Source of the DNA: Dorea_D hominis
GTDB taxonomy: Bacteria; Bacillota; Clostridia; Lachnospirales; Lachnospiraceae
Length of the DNA stretch: 64,000 nucleotides
NCBI RefSeq assembly: GCF_014287705.1
Contig: NZ_JACOOY010000016.1
Coordinates: 13,206-77,205 of the forward strand
Reading direction: 5' to 3'
Position 1 is the first letter of the stretch, and each line of letters opens with the position of its first letter. The translations under genes and the position numbers were made by a program. Under the pieces are notes generated by a model that did not search any database, was not told where the DNA came from, and saw only the letters and a program-made list of their open reading frames with translations. Of the stretch, positions 9,466 to 18,047 are shown piece after piece.

Positions 9466-11191
9466 CTTCGCCGCCTCCTTTCACCTGTGACTCATAAACT
9501 TCCCGATAAATATCATTTGTCTTCAGCAACTCTTCCGATGTTCCGACACCCATCACCTTACCGTCATCCAGCACGATGATCTGATCTGCATCTTCTATAG
9601 AAGAAATACGCTGTGCGATAATGATCTTCGTCGTATCCGGAATCTCCTCCCGGAATGCTTTACGGATCAGCGCATCCGTCTTTGTATCTACTGCGCTCGT
9701 TGAATCGTCCAGAATAAGGATTTTCGGCTTCTTCAGCAATGCTCTTGCAATACAGAGACGCTGTTTCTGTCCACCGGATACATTGTTACCGCCCTGCACG
9801 ATCTGCGTATTATATCCGTCCGGAAATTCCTGTACAAATCCGTCTGCCTGTGCAAGACGGCATACTCTTTTTACTTCCTCTTCGCTTGCATCTTTATCAC
9901 CCCAGCGGATGTTGTCGTATATCGTCCCGGTAAATAATACATTTTTCTGAAGTACCATGGACACCTGGTCACGCAGCACTTTCAGATCATAATCTCTGAC
10001 ATCCACGCCACCGACTTTTACCTGTCTGCCTGTGACATCATAAAGTCTTGGAATGAGCTGAACAAGTGTAGACTTCGCACTTCCGGTTCCTCCGATGATA
10101 CCGATCGTCTGACCGGATTTAATATGAAGATTTATATCTTTCAGCGACAGATTTCCGCCTTCTCCGGCATAGCTGAAATTCACATGATTGAAAACAATCT
10201 CGCCATTGTCTACCGTCTTTACTGCATTTTCCTTATCCTGCATCTCCGGTACTTCTTCCAGCACCTCTGTAATACGGTCTGTGGATGCCTGCGCAATCAT
10301 GATCATAACAAATACAAATGTAACCATCATCAGTGCACCAATGATCTGCAATGCGTATACAATAATACTGGTCAGTTCTCCTGTCTCCATCTGACCACCG
10401 ATAATACTCTTTCCACCGATCAGAACAAGCAGGATAACAACTGTATACATGACGAACTGCATTACCGGTGAGTTCCACGCAACAATCTTCTCTGCCTTTG
10501 TGAACAGATTATACACATACTGGGAAATGCCGTGAAATTTCTTCACTTCATAGTCTTCTCTTACAAATGCCTTTACCACACGGGATGCATTTACATTTTC
10601 CTGCACGGAATTATTTAACACATCGTACTCATCAAATACTTTGATAAAATGCGGATGTGCTTTTTTTGCAATAAATATCAGTGTTCCGCCAAGCACCGGC
10701 ACTACGATCAGAAACAGTAACGCTGCTTTCTTATTCAGAAGAAGTGTCATCACCCACGATAAGATCACCATGATCGGCGCTCTTGCTAACAGACGAATGC
10801 TCATCATATACGCCATCTGCACGTTCGTAATATCTGTTGTCATACGTGTAACCAGTCCGGATGTGGAGAAATGATCGATATTATGGAACGAAAATTCCTG
10901 TATCTTATAGAAAATATCATGACGCAGATTCTTCGCATATCCGGCTCCGGCAACAGCTGCCATATTTCCTGCCTGCACACCAAAAAACAATGCCAGCATT
11001 GCCATGACCACCAGGATAACTCCTCTCTGTATGATGTAATTCATATCTCCCTGTGCGATTCCCACATCAATGATCTTTGCCATCTCAAGCGGGATCAAAA
11101 CTTCCATAAAAACTTCCAGAACTACAAGAAGAGGTGCCATGACAGACTGCTTTTTGTATTCTCTGACAGATTTCAACAATGTTTTGTTCAT
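9458..11191 (-). CDS. ABC exporter half-transporter, ATPase fused to permease (first of pair)
   Basis: A 577-residue half-transporter with an N-terminal six-helix domain and an ATPase carrying GGTGSAKSTL (Walker A), VSGGQKQRLCIARAL (signature) and KILILDDSTSAVD (Walker B). Asp replaces the catalytic Glu after the Walker B aspartate, so this subunit has the degenerate site common in heterodimeric exporters of the LmrCD/YfiBC type. The second subunit has the canonical DEATS. It begins 58 bases after the MarR-type gene with a GGAG site. Confidence 0.88.
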   Translation of the reverse strand: MNKTLLKSVREYKKQSVMAPLLVVLEVFMEVLIPLEMAKIIDVGIAQGDMNYIIQRGVILVVMAMLALFFGVQAGNMAAVAGAGYAKNLRHDIFYKIQEFSFHNIDHFSTSGLVTRMTTDITNVQMAYMMSIRLLARAPIMVILSWVMTLLLNKKAALLFLIVVPVLGGTLIFIAKKAHPHFIKVFDEYDVLNNSVQENVNASRVVKAFVREDYEVKKFHGISQYVYNLFTKAEKIVAWNSPVMQFVMYTVVILLVLIGGKSIIGGQMETGELTSIIVYALQIIGALMMVTFVFVMIMIAQASTDRITEVLEEVPEMQDKENAVKTVDNGEIVFNHVNFSYAGEGGNLSLKDINLHIKSGQTIGIIGGTGSAKSTLVQLIPRLYDVTGRQVKVGGVDVRDYDLKVLRDQVSMVLQKNVLFTGTIYDNIRWGDKDASEEEVKRVCRLAQADGFVQEFPDGYNTQIVQGGNNVSGGQKQRLCIARALLKKPKILILDDSTSAVDTKTDALIRKAFREEIPDTTKIIIAQRISSIEDADQIIVLDDGKVMGVGTSEELLKTNDIYREVYESQVKGGGEDE

Positions 11192-11249
11192 CGTTATCTC
11201 CTCCTTTTCATTTTTCTATCTCATAACTTTTTATTGTTTAGCTGTTTTC

Positions 11250-11753
11250 TTATTTATCTGCTTTCTTTTTTGCTATTTCTTCTTTTGCCGCCTTTTCTCC
11301 TTCGGCAAGGTTCCGATACATGAGATACATAACCTTCTTGCATGTCAGTACATCTTCTTCAGAAATACCTGCGACCAGCATTGCTTCGGTCTGGTGAATG
11401 TGCTCCATAATAAATTTGTGCACTTTTTCAGCCTTCCCTGTCGGAACTATCCGTTTCAGCCGGGCATCAGACTCTACCGCTTCACGCGTGATAAATCCAT
11501 GCTCTTCCATTAATTTCAGTATTCCGGTCGCTGTAGACTTGCGGATACAGAATTCTTCTTCCACATCTTTCTGGTAAATATCCTTGTGCTCAGATTCCAG
11601 CAAAATAAATTTGAGCACGTGTCTCTGCATTGCTGTGAGTTCTTCCGTATCGTCAAATGGCATCCCACAATTGTGCCGTTTCATCTGATGAGAAAGTATA
11701 TGGATCAGCCTTCCCATATGCATCTCTTTGATTTTCTGATCTGGATCCTGCAT
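11250..11753 (-). CDS. MarR-family transcriptional regulator
   Basis: A 167-residue winged-helix protein with helices matching the MarR fold: TAMQRHVLKFILLESEH, then EEEFCIRKSTATGILKLMEEHGFI as recognition region, and the wing around EAVESDARLKRIVPT. It heads the operon with the two ABC exporters, the classical arrangement for a repressor that senses the exported compound. The ATG at 11753 follows AAGGAGG; an upstream start at 11783 has no such site. Two adjacent dyad repeats right after its promoter are likely its own binding sites. Confidence 0.88.
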   Translation of the reverse strand: MQDPDQKIKEMHMGRLIHILSHQMKRHNCGMPFDDTEELTAMQRHVLKFILLESEHKDIYQKDVEEEFCIRKSTATGILKLMEEHGFITREAVESDARLKRIVPTGKAEKVHKFIMEHIHQTEAMLVAGISEEDVLTCKKVMYLMYRNLAEGEKAAKEEIAKKKADK

Positions 11754-11855
11754 ATTTGATTCCTCCTTGTAATCTATGTACAAACCTGGTTATATGCTCT
11801 GATATCTCTTCTTGGTCACACATTTTAATTTCTACGTAACAGTCAGCCTCTGAAT

Positions 11856-11885
11856 AGTTCGTATGCTAACTGTTCGTATGCTAAC
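11856..11885 (-). promoter_or_regulatory. tandem operator repeats, probable MarR-type binding sites
   Basis: Two 15-base copies of the same sequence (core GTTAGCATACGAAC on the minus strand, an imperfect dyad with 10 of 14 symmetric positions) stand head to tail just downstream of the -10 box. A dimeric repressor bound here would block transcription start. This is inferred from position and symmetry. Confidence 0.65.
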
Positions 11886-11887
11886 TT

Positions 11888-11916
11888 ATTATATGTGTCT
11901 TATTTTCATATGTCAA
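11888..11916 (-). promoter_or_regulatory. consensus promoter of the marR-ABC operon
   Basis: TTGACA (11911-11916) and TATAAT (11888-11893) are separated by exactly 17 bases, a perfect sigma-A consensus. Such a strong promoter followed at once by operator repeats fits a tightly repressed operon. Confidence 0.85.
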
Positions 11917-12000
11917 TATATTTTTTTAGACGGCTTCCTCGCTGCCATAATACTTCATACACCAGCTCGCTTAACAGCCAGGTGATGTACATTCGCCAAA

Positions 12001-12030
12001 TACAGATTCTTGTGCAAGCACAAATCTGTA
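12001..12030. repeat. 30-base near-perfect palindrome
   Basis: TACAGATT at 12001 and AATCTGTA at 12030 enclose TTGTGC/GCACAA with a two-base centre and one mismatch per arm. It lies between the grdB-like gene and the divergently placed marR promoter. No T run follows on either strand. It could be an operator or a small palindromic repeat; function is unknown. Confidence 0.5.
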
Positions 12031-12052
12031 CTTGGCTCATCGTATACACAAA

Positions 12053-12088
12053 GAGAGACAAAAAGAAGGGTTCTTCTTTTTGTCTCTC
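12053..12088 (-). terminator. terminator of the grdX-grdE-grdB cluster
   Basis: A 15-base-pair stem (GAGAGACAAAAAGAA against TTCTTTTTGTCTCTC) with a short loop lies about 70 bases downstream of the selenoprotein gene on the minus strand. A T-rich stretch follows inside and after the stem. Confidence 0.65.
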
Positions 12089-12156
12089 ACGGGGCATGTA
12101 TCTATAAATTTGTTATTGTCTTATAAATTTTACTTCTATTCTTCCAGATCTGATTA

Positions 12157-13467
12157 TTAATTTTCAAATACTGTCTGGTCTGTAACTGGTGTCTGAAGTG
12201 CTTGCAAAGCCTTCTCAACTAAAGCATCCCTGATTTTATAAGATTCTGCTTCGCCTTCTGTCGGATCACCGAGCGGATACGGGATTCCAATCGCCGGAAC
12301 GATTCGGTTCGCACCGATCGTGCGTGAAATCGGAACTACTGTACACACATGCACCACCGGGATACCATATGCTTCAATGCCTTTTACCATCGTTGCACCG
12401 CAACGTGTACAGGTACCTCAGGTACTTACAAGAATAACTGCATCTACATGATCTTCTACCAGCTTCTTACCAATATCCGTACCGAATTTTGCTGCTGAAT
12501 TGGTAGCCGTTCCAGTTCCGGTCGTACTTGCAAAATACGGATACAATTTACCAATCTCTCCGTCCTTTTCCTTCTTCCGGAGAACATCCAGTGGAATAAC
12601 GAGATTTGGATCTTCCATTACAAACTGTCTGTCATATCCACCATGGATTGTTGTATAATCATCCTTTGACATCTTTTCCATTCCCTCGATCGGATACCAG
12701 CCAAATTTGGTTGCATTGGATGATTCGATATGATCCGGATTGTCAAGTGGCACGATACCGCCAGAAGTTACAATGGCGATCGTTGCCTTGCTCATATCCT
12801 TGATAGCTTCTGCCGGAGGAACACGGTCGAACTTCGGCATCGGAAGGTCTGTGGAAAATTCTTCTCCGGCAATCTTCTTAAGAAGCATCTGGATTCCTCT
12901 CTCAGAACCTCTCTCATCCGCAAAATAATTAACACGGATTCCTCTCTCCAGATATCCTTCCTCTGCTGGTCCAAGGATCTCTTCACCTGCCGCAAGCTTA
13001 CGGATCAGATTCACAAATTTCGGTACTGCTTTACGCATTGTTGCTGCAGAATTACCTGTCTCTACGAGAATCACATCCTGACGGAACATATCTGTTCCCG
13101 GATTTTCCTTATACATACCGGACACAACCGGAATGCCAAGTCTTTCTTCCACTGCCTTGCATATTGTTCCGCATGCTACTCCATAACGTCCCGCATTAAA
13201 TGCCGGTCCTGCAACAAATACGTCCGGGTGATAACGTTTCACCATCTCTACAATTGTATCTGTCGCTTCATCCAGATTCTCTCCAAAATAGTTATCACCA
13301 CAGATCACAGTCGCAACGATCTCATAATCGTCTCCGAGTCCCTGTGCCAGTGCCAGTCCCGGTCCGATGACCTTCTCTTGTACTTCCGGTTCATAATCTG
13401 CTTTATCTTCTCCACCGATACCGCCGAAGAACTGATTCAGATAATGTACAATTCGATATGCTGCCAT
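12157..13467 (-). CDS. grdB: glycine/sarcosine/betaine reductase component B selenoprotein subunit (UGA = selenocysteine)
   Basis: The frame from 13467 is open for 349 codons, meets TGA at 12418-12420, and continues in the same frame for 86 more codons. Across the TGA the protein reads VST-U-GTCTRCGATMVKGIE, which is the conserved selenocysteine motif of GrdB/GrdF/GrdH. Total length is 436 residues, normal for the family. A hairpin lies 15-29 bases after the TGA. Component B binds the amino-acid substrate through the partner pyruvoyl group and passes the carboxymethyl group to selenoprotein A. The substrate (glycine, sarcosine or betaine) cannot be told from sequence by eye. It follows the grdE-like gene by 14 bases. 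Confidence 0.92.
12391..12405 (-). promoter_or_regulatory. bacterial SECIS-like hairpin after the UGA codon
   Basis: CGTTGC and GCAACG form a perfect six-base-pair stem with a GGT loop, starting 15 bases after the in-frame TGA. Position and a G-containing apical loop fit a bacterial SECIS recognised by SelB. No selA, selB, selC or selD gene is present in the window. Confidence 0.75.
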
Positions 13468-13481
13468 GTTTCACCCCTCCT

Positions 13482-14768
13482 TTAGTATCCTTTTGCTGCC
13501 AGTTTGTTGTAGCCGTTCGCAATCGTAGATGCGATAATGATCTGCAGTTCTGCTTCAAATGAACCGTCTTCGTTCATACAGCCTGCCCAGCCACCGATCT
13601 GGCTCTCGATATATTCTGTTGTTCCGATTACCTTATCCATTGCCGGAAAATGAAGAGTTGCATTACCCTGTCCACAGGATGCAAGTGCTGTTGCTTCATC
13701 ACAAGTATCTGCCAGAGAAGCAGATTTTCCATCCTTACCTGGGAACTCATCTGTAATCAGGCAAACTTTCGTTCCGGCTCTTTCTACTTTCTTACAGTTC
13801 ATCATCAGATCTGTATCCGGATTGCCATATCCTTCTTCTGTGATCAGCACTCCGTCCAGTCCCATCCACTGACACAGCTTCGCAACCATATCAGAATGAC
13901 GTTCCTTATCCGCAAGAAATACATTTTCATTCGTCAGAATCACGCCCATGAAATTGAGATCTTTTCCATGATGTCTGTATAAATCTTCAATAACCGGATT
14001 GTGCAGATGATGATAGCTGGTTACTTTATCACACGGTGCAACACAGTTACCGGATACGATTGCGCCATCCATGATCTCTGTCGGATACATAAATGTCGGC
14101 ACGATCTGTTTTGCATCCACTCCATAATAATAAGTATCATGCAGCAATCCCTGTGACTGAAGCATATGTACATATCCGATCTTCGGAAGATCCGGGTATT
14201 GCTGTGCTTGTTCCAGAATTGGCTTTGTCTCATACACTTCCAGTGTGTCCGGTTCGATATTTCTTGCAAGTTCGCCGAGATATGTTGCAACTTTGAGGCC
14301 TGCCATACGTCCCGCACGCTCATAAACATGTGTTTCCAGACCTTCTTTTGGTTCAATCACCACGCACACATTGAGTGTCTTTGAAAACGGACAATAATCT
14401 GCTGCCGGTCCGCTCATATCAATGACACCTTCCTGAAATCCTACGATTCGTCCCACTGTAACAACACAGCAGCCGGATAATGCATGTGTTCTTCCACTTC
14501 CAACCTGTGGAGACACTTTTCCGATCACACCTGGGAACATCTCACCGCCACTGACTTTTACACGTGGTTCGATTACGTCTTTTACCGGCGTGATTCTTGT
14601 CTTTTCACCCGGTTTTGCAAGTTCCAGATGGCAGCCAATCAATTTGTCATCTTCCAACACAAGGCGTTCTACTTCTTCCTTATTGATAGAAAGCACATGA
14701 TCATCCACGCAGGACTTGTCACCAAACCGGATATCCCTGATCTCAATTTTGCCTAACTCCAGTTTCAT
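13482..14768 (-). CDS. grdE: glycine/sarcosine/betaine reductase component B, pyruvoyl-forming proprotein
   Basis: A 428-residue protein of the GrdE/GrdG/GrdI family. Cys242 lies in SGNCVAPCDK, at the position where the GrdE proprotein is cleaved to make the N-terminal pyruvoyl cofactor that binds the substrate amine as a Schiff base. Further conserved parts are GEMFPGVIGKVSPQVGSGRTH and the C-terminal ASCGQGNATLHFPAMD. The ATG at 14768 follows GGAGGGAAGG. It lies between grdX and the selenoprotein gene. Whether it is the glycine, sarcosine or betaine version is not resolved. Confidence 0.9.
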   Translation of the reverse strand: MKLELGKIEIRDIRFGDKSCVDDHVLSINKEEVERLVLEDDKLIGCHLELAKPGEKTRITPVKDVIEPRVKVSGGEMFPGVIGKVSPQVGSGRTHALSGCCVVTVGRIVGFQEGVIDMSGPAADYCPFSKTLNVCVVIEPKEGLETHVYERAGRMAGLKVATYLGELARNIEPDTLEVYETKPILEQAQQYPDLPKIGYVHMLQSQGLLHDTYYYGVDAKQIVPTFMYPTEIMDGAIVSGNCVAPCDKVTSYHHLHNPVIEDLYRHHGKDLNFMGVILTNENVFLADKERHSDMVAKLCQWMGLDGVLITEEGYGNPDTDLMMNCKKVERAGTKVCLITDEFPGKDGKSASLADTCDEATALASCGQGNATLHFPAMDKVIGTTEYIESQIGGWAGCMNEDGSFEAELQIIIASTIANGYNKLAAKGY

Positions 14769-14858
14769 ACTTCCTTCCCTCCTCATTCTGCCTTTCTTTA
14801 AAGCTATTTTTATCTCTGTTATAAATACCTTGCTATCGTCTCTGCACTGTCTGCTGCG

Positions 14859-15248
14859 CTAAACGATCCTTGGCATAACATTCTGAACTATGGATAAATC
14901 AATGGTCTTGAAATCATCCTCTACTTTTTTGGGGTAGGAAGCCGGGGACGGTGCTATCACCTGCCAGCGTCTGTATACTTCCAGACATTTTTCAATCAGC
15001 AGGATTGCCTTCATCGCATCTTCCCCGCTTCCCGGGTATACAATTACAGACCGATATGGTGTCTGGTTCGGTTTCAGGCTCGATGCCTGCGGATGTGTCA
15101 GCAGAATATGGCGGTCATAAACCATATCCCGCGTTGCGATCAGAACTTCTTCATACGTCTGTTTTAAAATAACTTGCATCTCATCTTTGTATGCTTCAAA
15201 CACGCGGTCATTATTCGTAATTATGATTGCTTTCTCTCGTTCGTACAT
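14859..15248 (-). CDS. grdX: GrdX family protein
   Basis: A 129-residue protein with the GrdX-type start (EKAIIITNNDRVFEAYKDEM) and TPYRSVIVYPGSGEDAMKAILLIE. GrdX is a small protein of unknown function that opens glycine reductase operons. Its position before the grdE-like and grdB-like genes supports the call. The usual further genes (trxB, trxA, grdA, grdC, grdD) are absent here. Confidence 0.8.
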   Translation of the reverse strand: MYEREKAIIITNNDRVFEAYKDEMQVILKQTYEEVLIATRDMVYDRHILLTHPQASSLKPNQTPYRSVIVYPGSGEDAMKAILLIEKCLEVYRRWQVIAPSPASYPKKVEDDFKTIDLSIVQNVMPRIV

Positions 15249-15411
15249 ACGCTTTTCCTCTGTAGATATCTATATTACAAGGTATCATTTTTATAAAAAT
15301 TGTTAGAACAAAGTGCCCTCTGTTCCGCCTTTATATTGTTTTATTCGGTGTGTTTGTATTATAATGTTTTTCTATAAATATAATCTTTCATTTGCTTTTT
15401 CTATCAAATTC

Positions 15412-15440
15412 AATGTAGCACAATCTTTATGTAGTTTCAA
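15412..15440 (-). promoter_or_regulatory. promoter candidate for grdX-grdE-grdB
   Basis: On the minus strand TTGAAA (15435-15440) and TACATT (15412-15417) are 17 bases apart. This would start transcription about 160 bases before grdX, downstream of the T-box-like element, so the grd genes may not depend on that element. Confidence 0.55.
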
Positions 15441-15498
15441 TGGATTTTCTTAACATTTTGTTATTTTTTTATCTATTTTTACCATAAAATTATTCAAG

Positions 15499-15547
15499 AA
15501 AAAGTGCCGCAGGCAGGAAATCAGCTTTTGTTTCTGATTTCCGCAGG
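15499..15547 (-). terminator. terminator-like hairpin between the T-box region and grdX
   Basis: GGAAATCAG and CTGATTTCC form a nine-base-pair stem, followed on the minus strand by a second GC-rich half and a run of five T. It lies just after the stop codon of a possible gene remnant and would end the transcript coming from the T-box. Confidence 0.45.
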
Positions 15548-15549
15548 AT

Positions 15550-15636
15550 TCACATCACCTCCACCGGTGTATAACGGTCTGCATATAATTCCCGGCACAC
15601 CGGGCTCGCCTGTTTTGGTCCTCTGGTAGAAATAAA
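15550..15636 (-). pseudogene. possible 3' remnant of a T-box-controlled gene
   Basis: After the T-box terminator the minus strand is open and reads FISTRGPKQASPV, then CRELYADRYTPVEVM and a TGA at 15550-15552. The composition looks like a real protein C-terminus and no start codon precedes it. A hairpin with a T run follows. The interpretation is that an internal deletion removed most of the gene once controlled by the leader. I do not recognise the protein. Confidence 0.3.
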
Positions 15637-15637
15637 T

Positions 15638-15815
15638 AAAAAAAGTCCTTGACAGAAACTAAAATAATTTCTGTCAAGGACGAGTTCTGCATTGGAAAAA
15701 AAATATATATCTCCGGCTTATACCACCCGCGGTGCCGCCTTGATTCACAGCATGACCTGTGCGCACATGAATGCTTTGATCTCCGCTTCATTGGTTTAGT
15801 ATGTTAAATTGTTTT
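15638..15815 (-). promoter_or_regulatory. T-box-like leader with very short stem I, plus terminator
   Basis: The minus strand carries UCAAGG-CGGCACC-GCGGG (15731-15743), matching the antiterminator with its seven-base bulge. The downstream CCUUGA (15674-15679) can pair with UCAAGG. That segment is also the left arm of a 14-base-pair terminator stem (15645-15681) followed by seven T. Such mutually exclusive pairing is the T-box hallmark. A promoter (TTGATA 15844-15849, 17 bases, TAAATT 15821-15826) starts the RNA only about 77 bases before the bulge, too short for a normal stem I. The bulge has C where UGGN is expected. Confidence 0.6.
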
Positions 15816-15896
15816 TTTATAATTTAGCACAACATCACTCTGTTATCAAACTATTTTTATTAAATATGCCGCACTAAATGCGTCGCACGCTGATAA

Positions 15897-16886
15897 CTAA
15901 TCAATCAGGTCATTCTGATATCTGGATAAATGCTCGTACGGCAGAATCTGACGTCCCCTGTACAGACCACAGCCGTCGTTAATCAAACTGTTGTTCACTG
16001 CTGCGAACATATTGACATCCAGGTCTTTTAACTCCAGATTGACAAGCCGTTTTCCACGCTCATATGCTTCATCAAAATACAGGTTCTCGCCCTCCGGAAT
16101 AACTTTCCTTCTTGTACGCTCCTGCTCCTGCTTCTTCTCGTAAGCCTTATGATTTGCCGCACCAATCTCTGCAATATCGTCCATTGTCTTCGTCCGAAGC
16201 TGCACTTCCATATAGCTTCGTGAACTGTTATCGTAAAATGTAATATGAAGAGACTGGTATCCACTCTCAATATGATTAGAAATATAATCTCTGTAATACG
16301 GGCGGACATTATCATGAAGCTGCTCTGACTTACTCTCCAGCACGCCTCTTGCCGACTCTGCCGAAAATCCCTGTGCTTCCAGAAATCCCGGCAACACATT
16401 GGCAATCTGATACAGATACTCGATCTCTTCCTTCTCCCATTCTGCTTCATTTTTCACGTTGCATTTCGGAAGAGAAACTACGATCCGATATGCAATAAAA
16501 TCACGGAAACAGTTTAATTTTTCTTTTAATTCGGAAATGGTCGGATAGCGCCCGTATTTCTCGTAACATTCATAGACACATTCCACGATATAACCATTGA
16601 ATTTCTCTTCCGCACGGAGCAGTGATTTGATCCTGCCTTTGAATGTAAATGCAAGAAACGGATATTCCTTTGCCATATATTTGTAAAATTCACGGATCTT
16701 CTGTGACTGTGCTGTCAGGAAGTCGTTGTGTTCCAGCATTTCCTGAATCTGGATCAGAAAATTACTGTGGATCAGATCGATCTCATTGCCAGTACGTTTT
16801 GCTTCTTTTCTAAGATCTACGATATATTTGTGTAAAATCTTAAAGACTGTATTTCCGGAATATAAATAATCGTTTAATGTTATCAT
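15897..16886 (-). CDS. RelA/SpoT-domain protein, probable (p)ppGpp synthetase-like
   Basis: A 329-residue protein with a RelA/SpoT nucleotidyltransferase-type domain in its centre. Seen are GRIKSLLRAEEKFNGYIVE, CFRDFIAYRIVV, GYQSLHITF and the conserved MEVQLRTKTMDDIAEIGAANH. These match the synthetase fold; there is no HD hydrolase, TGS or ACT domain. The N-terminal 90 residues and C-terminal tail are not recognised. Activity as an alarmone synthetase is inferred; divergent members of this domain can be inactive or modify other targets. The start at 16886 gives good spacing from AGAGG; 16892 is an alternative. Confidence 0.75.
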   Translation of the reverse strand: MITLNDYLYSGNTVFKILHKYIVDLRKEAKRTGNEIDLIHSNFLIQIQEMLEHNDFLTAQSQKIREFYKYMAKEYPFLAFTFKGRIKSLLRAEEKFNGYIVECVYECYEKYGRYPTISELKEKLNCFRDFIAYRIVVSLPKCNVKNEAEWEKEEIEYLYQIANVLPGFLEAQGFSAESARGVLESKSEQLHDNVRPYYRDYISNHIESGYQSLHITFYDNSSRSYMEVQLRTKTMDDIAEIGAANHKAYEKKQEQERTRRKVIPEGENLYFDEAYERGKRLVNLELKDLDVNMFAAVNNSLINDGCGLYRGRQILPYEHLSRYQNDLID

Positions 16887-16967
16887 TCGCATCACCTCTT
16901 AAACTTATTTCATTATAACAGATGAGCATATGTGTTGCAGTACAATCTTTCTGTAATTTAAGCGTTC

Positions 16968-17008
16968 AAAAAGAAAGGGCACCACACGAATTTCGTGTAA
17001 TACCCTTT
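16968..17008 (-). terminator. terminator of the LuxR-type gene
   Basis: AAAGGG (16974) pairs with CCCTTT (17003-17008) around an inner stem ACACGAA/TTCGTGT. On the minus strand the stem is followed by CTTTTTG. It ends the upstream minus-strand regulator gene. Confidence 0.7.
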
Positions 17009-17033
17009 GAAACGGATTAACTACTATAAAATA

Positions 17034-18047
17034 TCACTGCAGCATATATTTCTTCAATTGCCGCCGATTGGCAATTCCCAGCTTTTTGTAAACCGCTTTT
17101 AGCGTCCGGTTAAGCTGATTCTGTTCAATTCCCATATGTTCGGCAATCTCCACATTCATCCAGCCTCTGTTTGCCAGCATAGCTACTACAAATTCTTCTT
17201 TCGTAAGTGCACTGAGTTTCCCGCCGACTGCTTTTGCTCCTTCTCCTTTGCTTCTAAGGCCATGCCATTTCTGCCATCCGTAACTGAAACGTTCCATGAT
17301 CCGGAATATCCGGTCGAATTCTTCCGGTGACTCTTCTTTTATATATTGTTCCACCAGCCCCTGTAAAAGTCCATGATGTTCACCGATTCCTTCCAGTAGT
17401 CCATCCGGCTCTGCCAGTTTCCATGCTGCCCGAAAATGCTCTTCGGCTTCTTTCGTTTTCTTCATACTGACAGCGTCCATCGCTGCCACAAGGTGAAGAT
17501 ATATAGACGAAACCGGATATAACTGCGGGCTGAATGCAAGCCCTGTCTCTACGATTCCGCGGGAGCGCTCATACTCTCCCTTCTGATAAGCATCATATGC
17601 GATAAAGTAACATCCCCATAACCGCAATCCTTTTGGAAGATCTGTTAGATATTCAAAGATCAGAGGTGCTTCCCAGTCTTCGATATGAAGCAGCACTTTT
17701 GCCACACTTCCGGCAAATGCCGCATATGCTCTCTCTTTGCGATCTTCTGAATGAAGCAGCACATCAGCCGTCACTTTCATAACATGTGCACCTGCTTTTA
17801 CTGCCTCTACTCCTCCTACCGAAAAATCAGAAAAAATATAGATTAGACATGCCGACATTCTGAATACAAGATCTTCATCCTGCAGATACTTCTCGGAAAT
17901 TTCTGCCGCCTTCTCACTTTCTCCCCGAAAATAATAAAATTCCGCACGTGCCATTTCCCTGTGTGCAGAATCTTCCAGATTGTCAATGAGAGTTCTTGCT
18001 TCACCCGGAACATAGGATGTTCCCATAAACCATAACTTATGTTCCAT
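17034..18047 (-). CDS. LuxR-family-type regulator with TPR-like N-terminal region
   Basis: A 337-residue protein. The last 60 residues form a LuxR-type helix-turn-helix (LTKEEFVVAMLANRGWMNVEIAEHMGIEQNQLNRTLKAVYKKLGIANRRQL). The first 270 are helical, with repeats resembling tetratricopeptides (REMARAEFYYFRGESEKAAEISEKYL). The ATPase domain of MalT-type regulators is missing, so it resembles the C-terminal half of such a protein. Its target and ligand are unknown. It is transcribed alone. Confidence 0.7.
   Translation of the reverse strand: MEHKLWFMGTSYVPGEARTLIDNLEDSAHREMARAEFYYFRGESEKAAEISEKYLQDEDLVFRMSACLIYIFSDFSVGGVEAVKAGAHVMKVTADVLLHSEDRKERAYAAFAGSVAKVLLHIEDWEAPLIFEYLTDLPKGLRLWGCYFIAYDAYQKGEYERSRGIVETGLAFSPQLYPVSSIYLHLVAAMDAVSMKKTKEAEEHFRAAWKLAEPDGLLEGIGEHHGLLQGLVEQYIKEESPEEFDRIFRIMERFSYGWQKWHGLRSKGEGAKAVGGKLSALTKEEFVVAMLANRGWMNVEIAEHMGIEQNQLNRTLKAVYKKLGIANRRQLKKYMLQ

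Noticed and set aside
12418..12420. TGA read as the true stop of a 349-residue protein plus a separate small gene
   Set aside because: The frame continues with conserved family sequence, the motif around the TGA is the known selenocysteine site, and a SECIS-like hairpin follows.
15500..15620. Glycine, c-di-GMP or THF riboswitch before grdX
   Set aside because: I compared the sequence with the conserved cores that I know and found no match; the open frame and terminator explain the region better.
15555..15791. A 78-codon open frame across the T-box region on the minus strand
   Set aside because: Composition is unlike a protein (many Arg, His and Cys early, then Phe-rich), it covers the antiterminator and terminator, and there is no good ribosome binding site.
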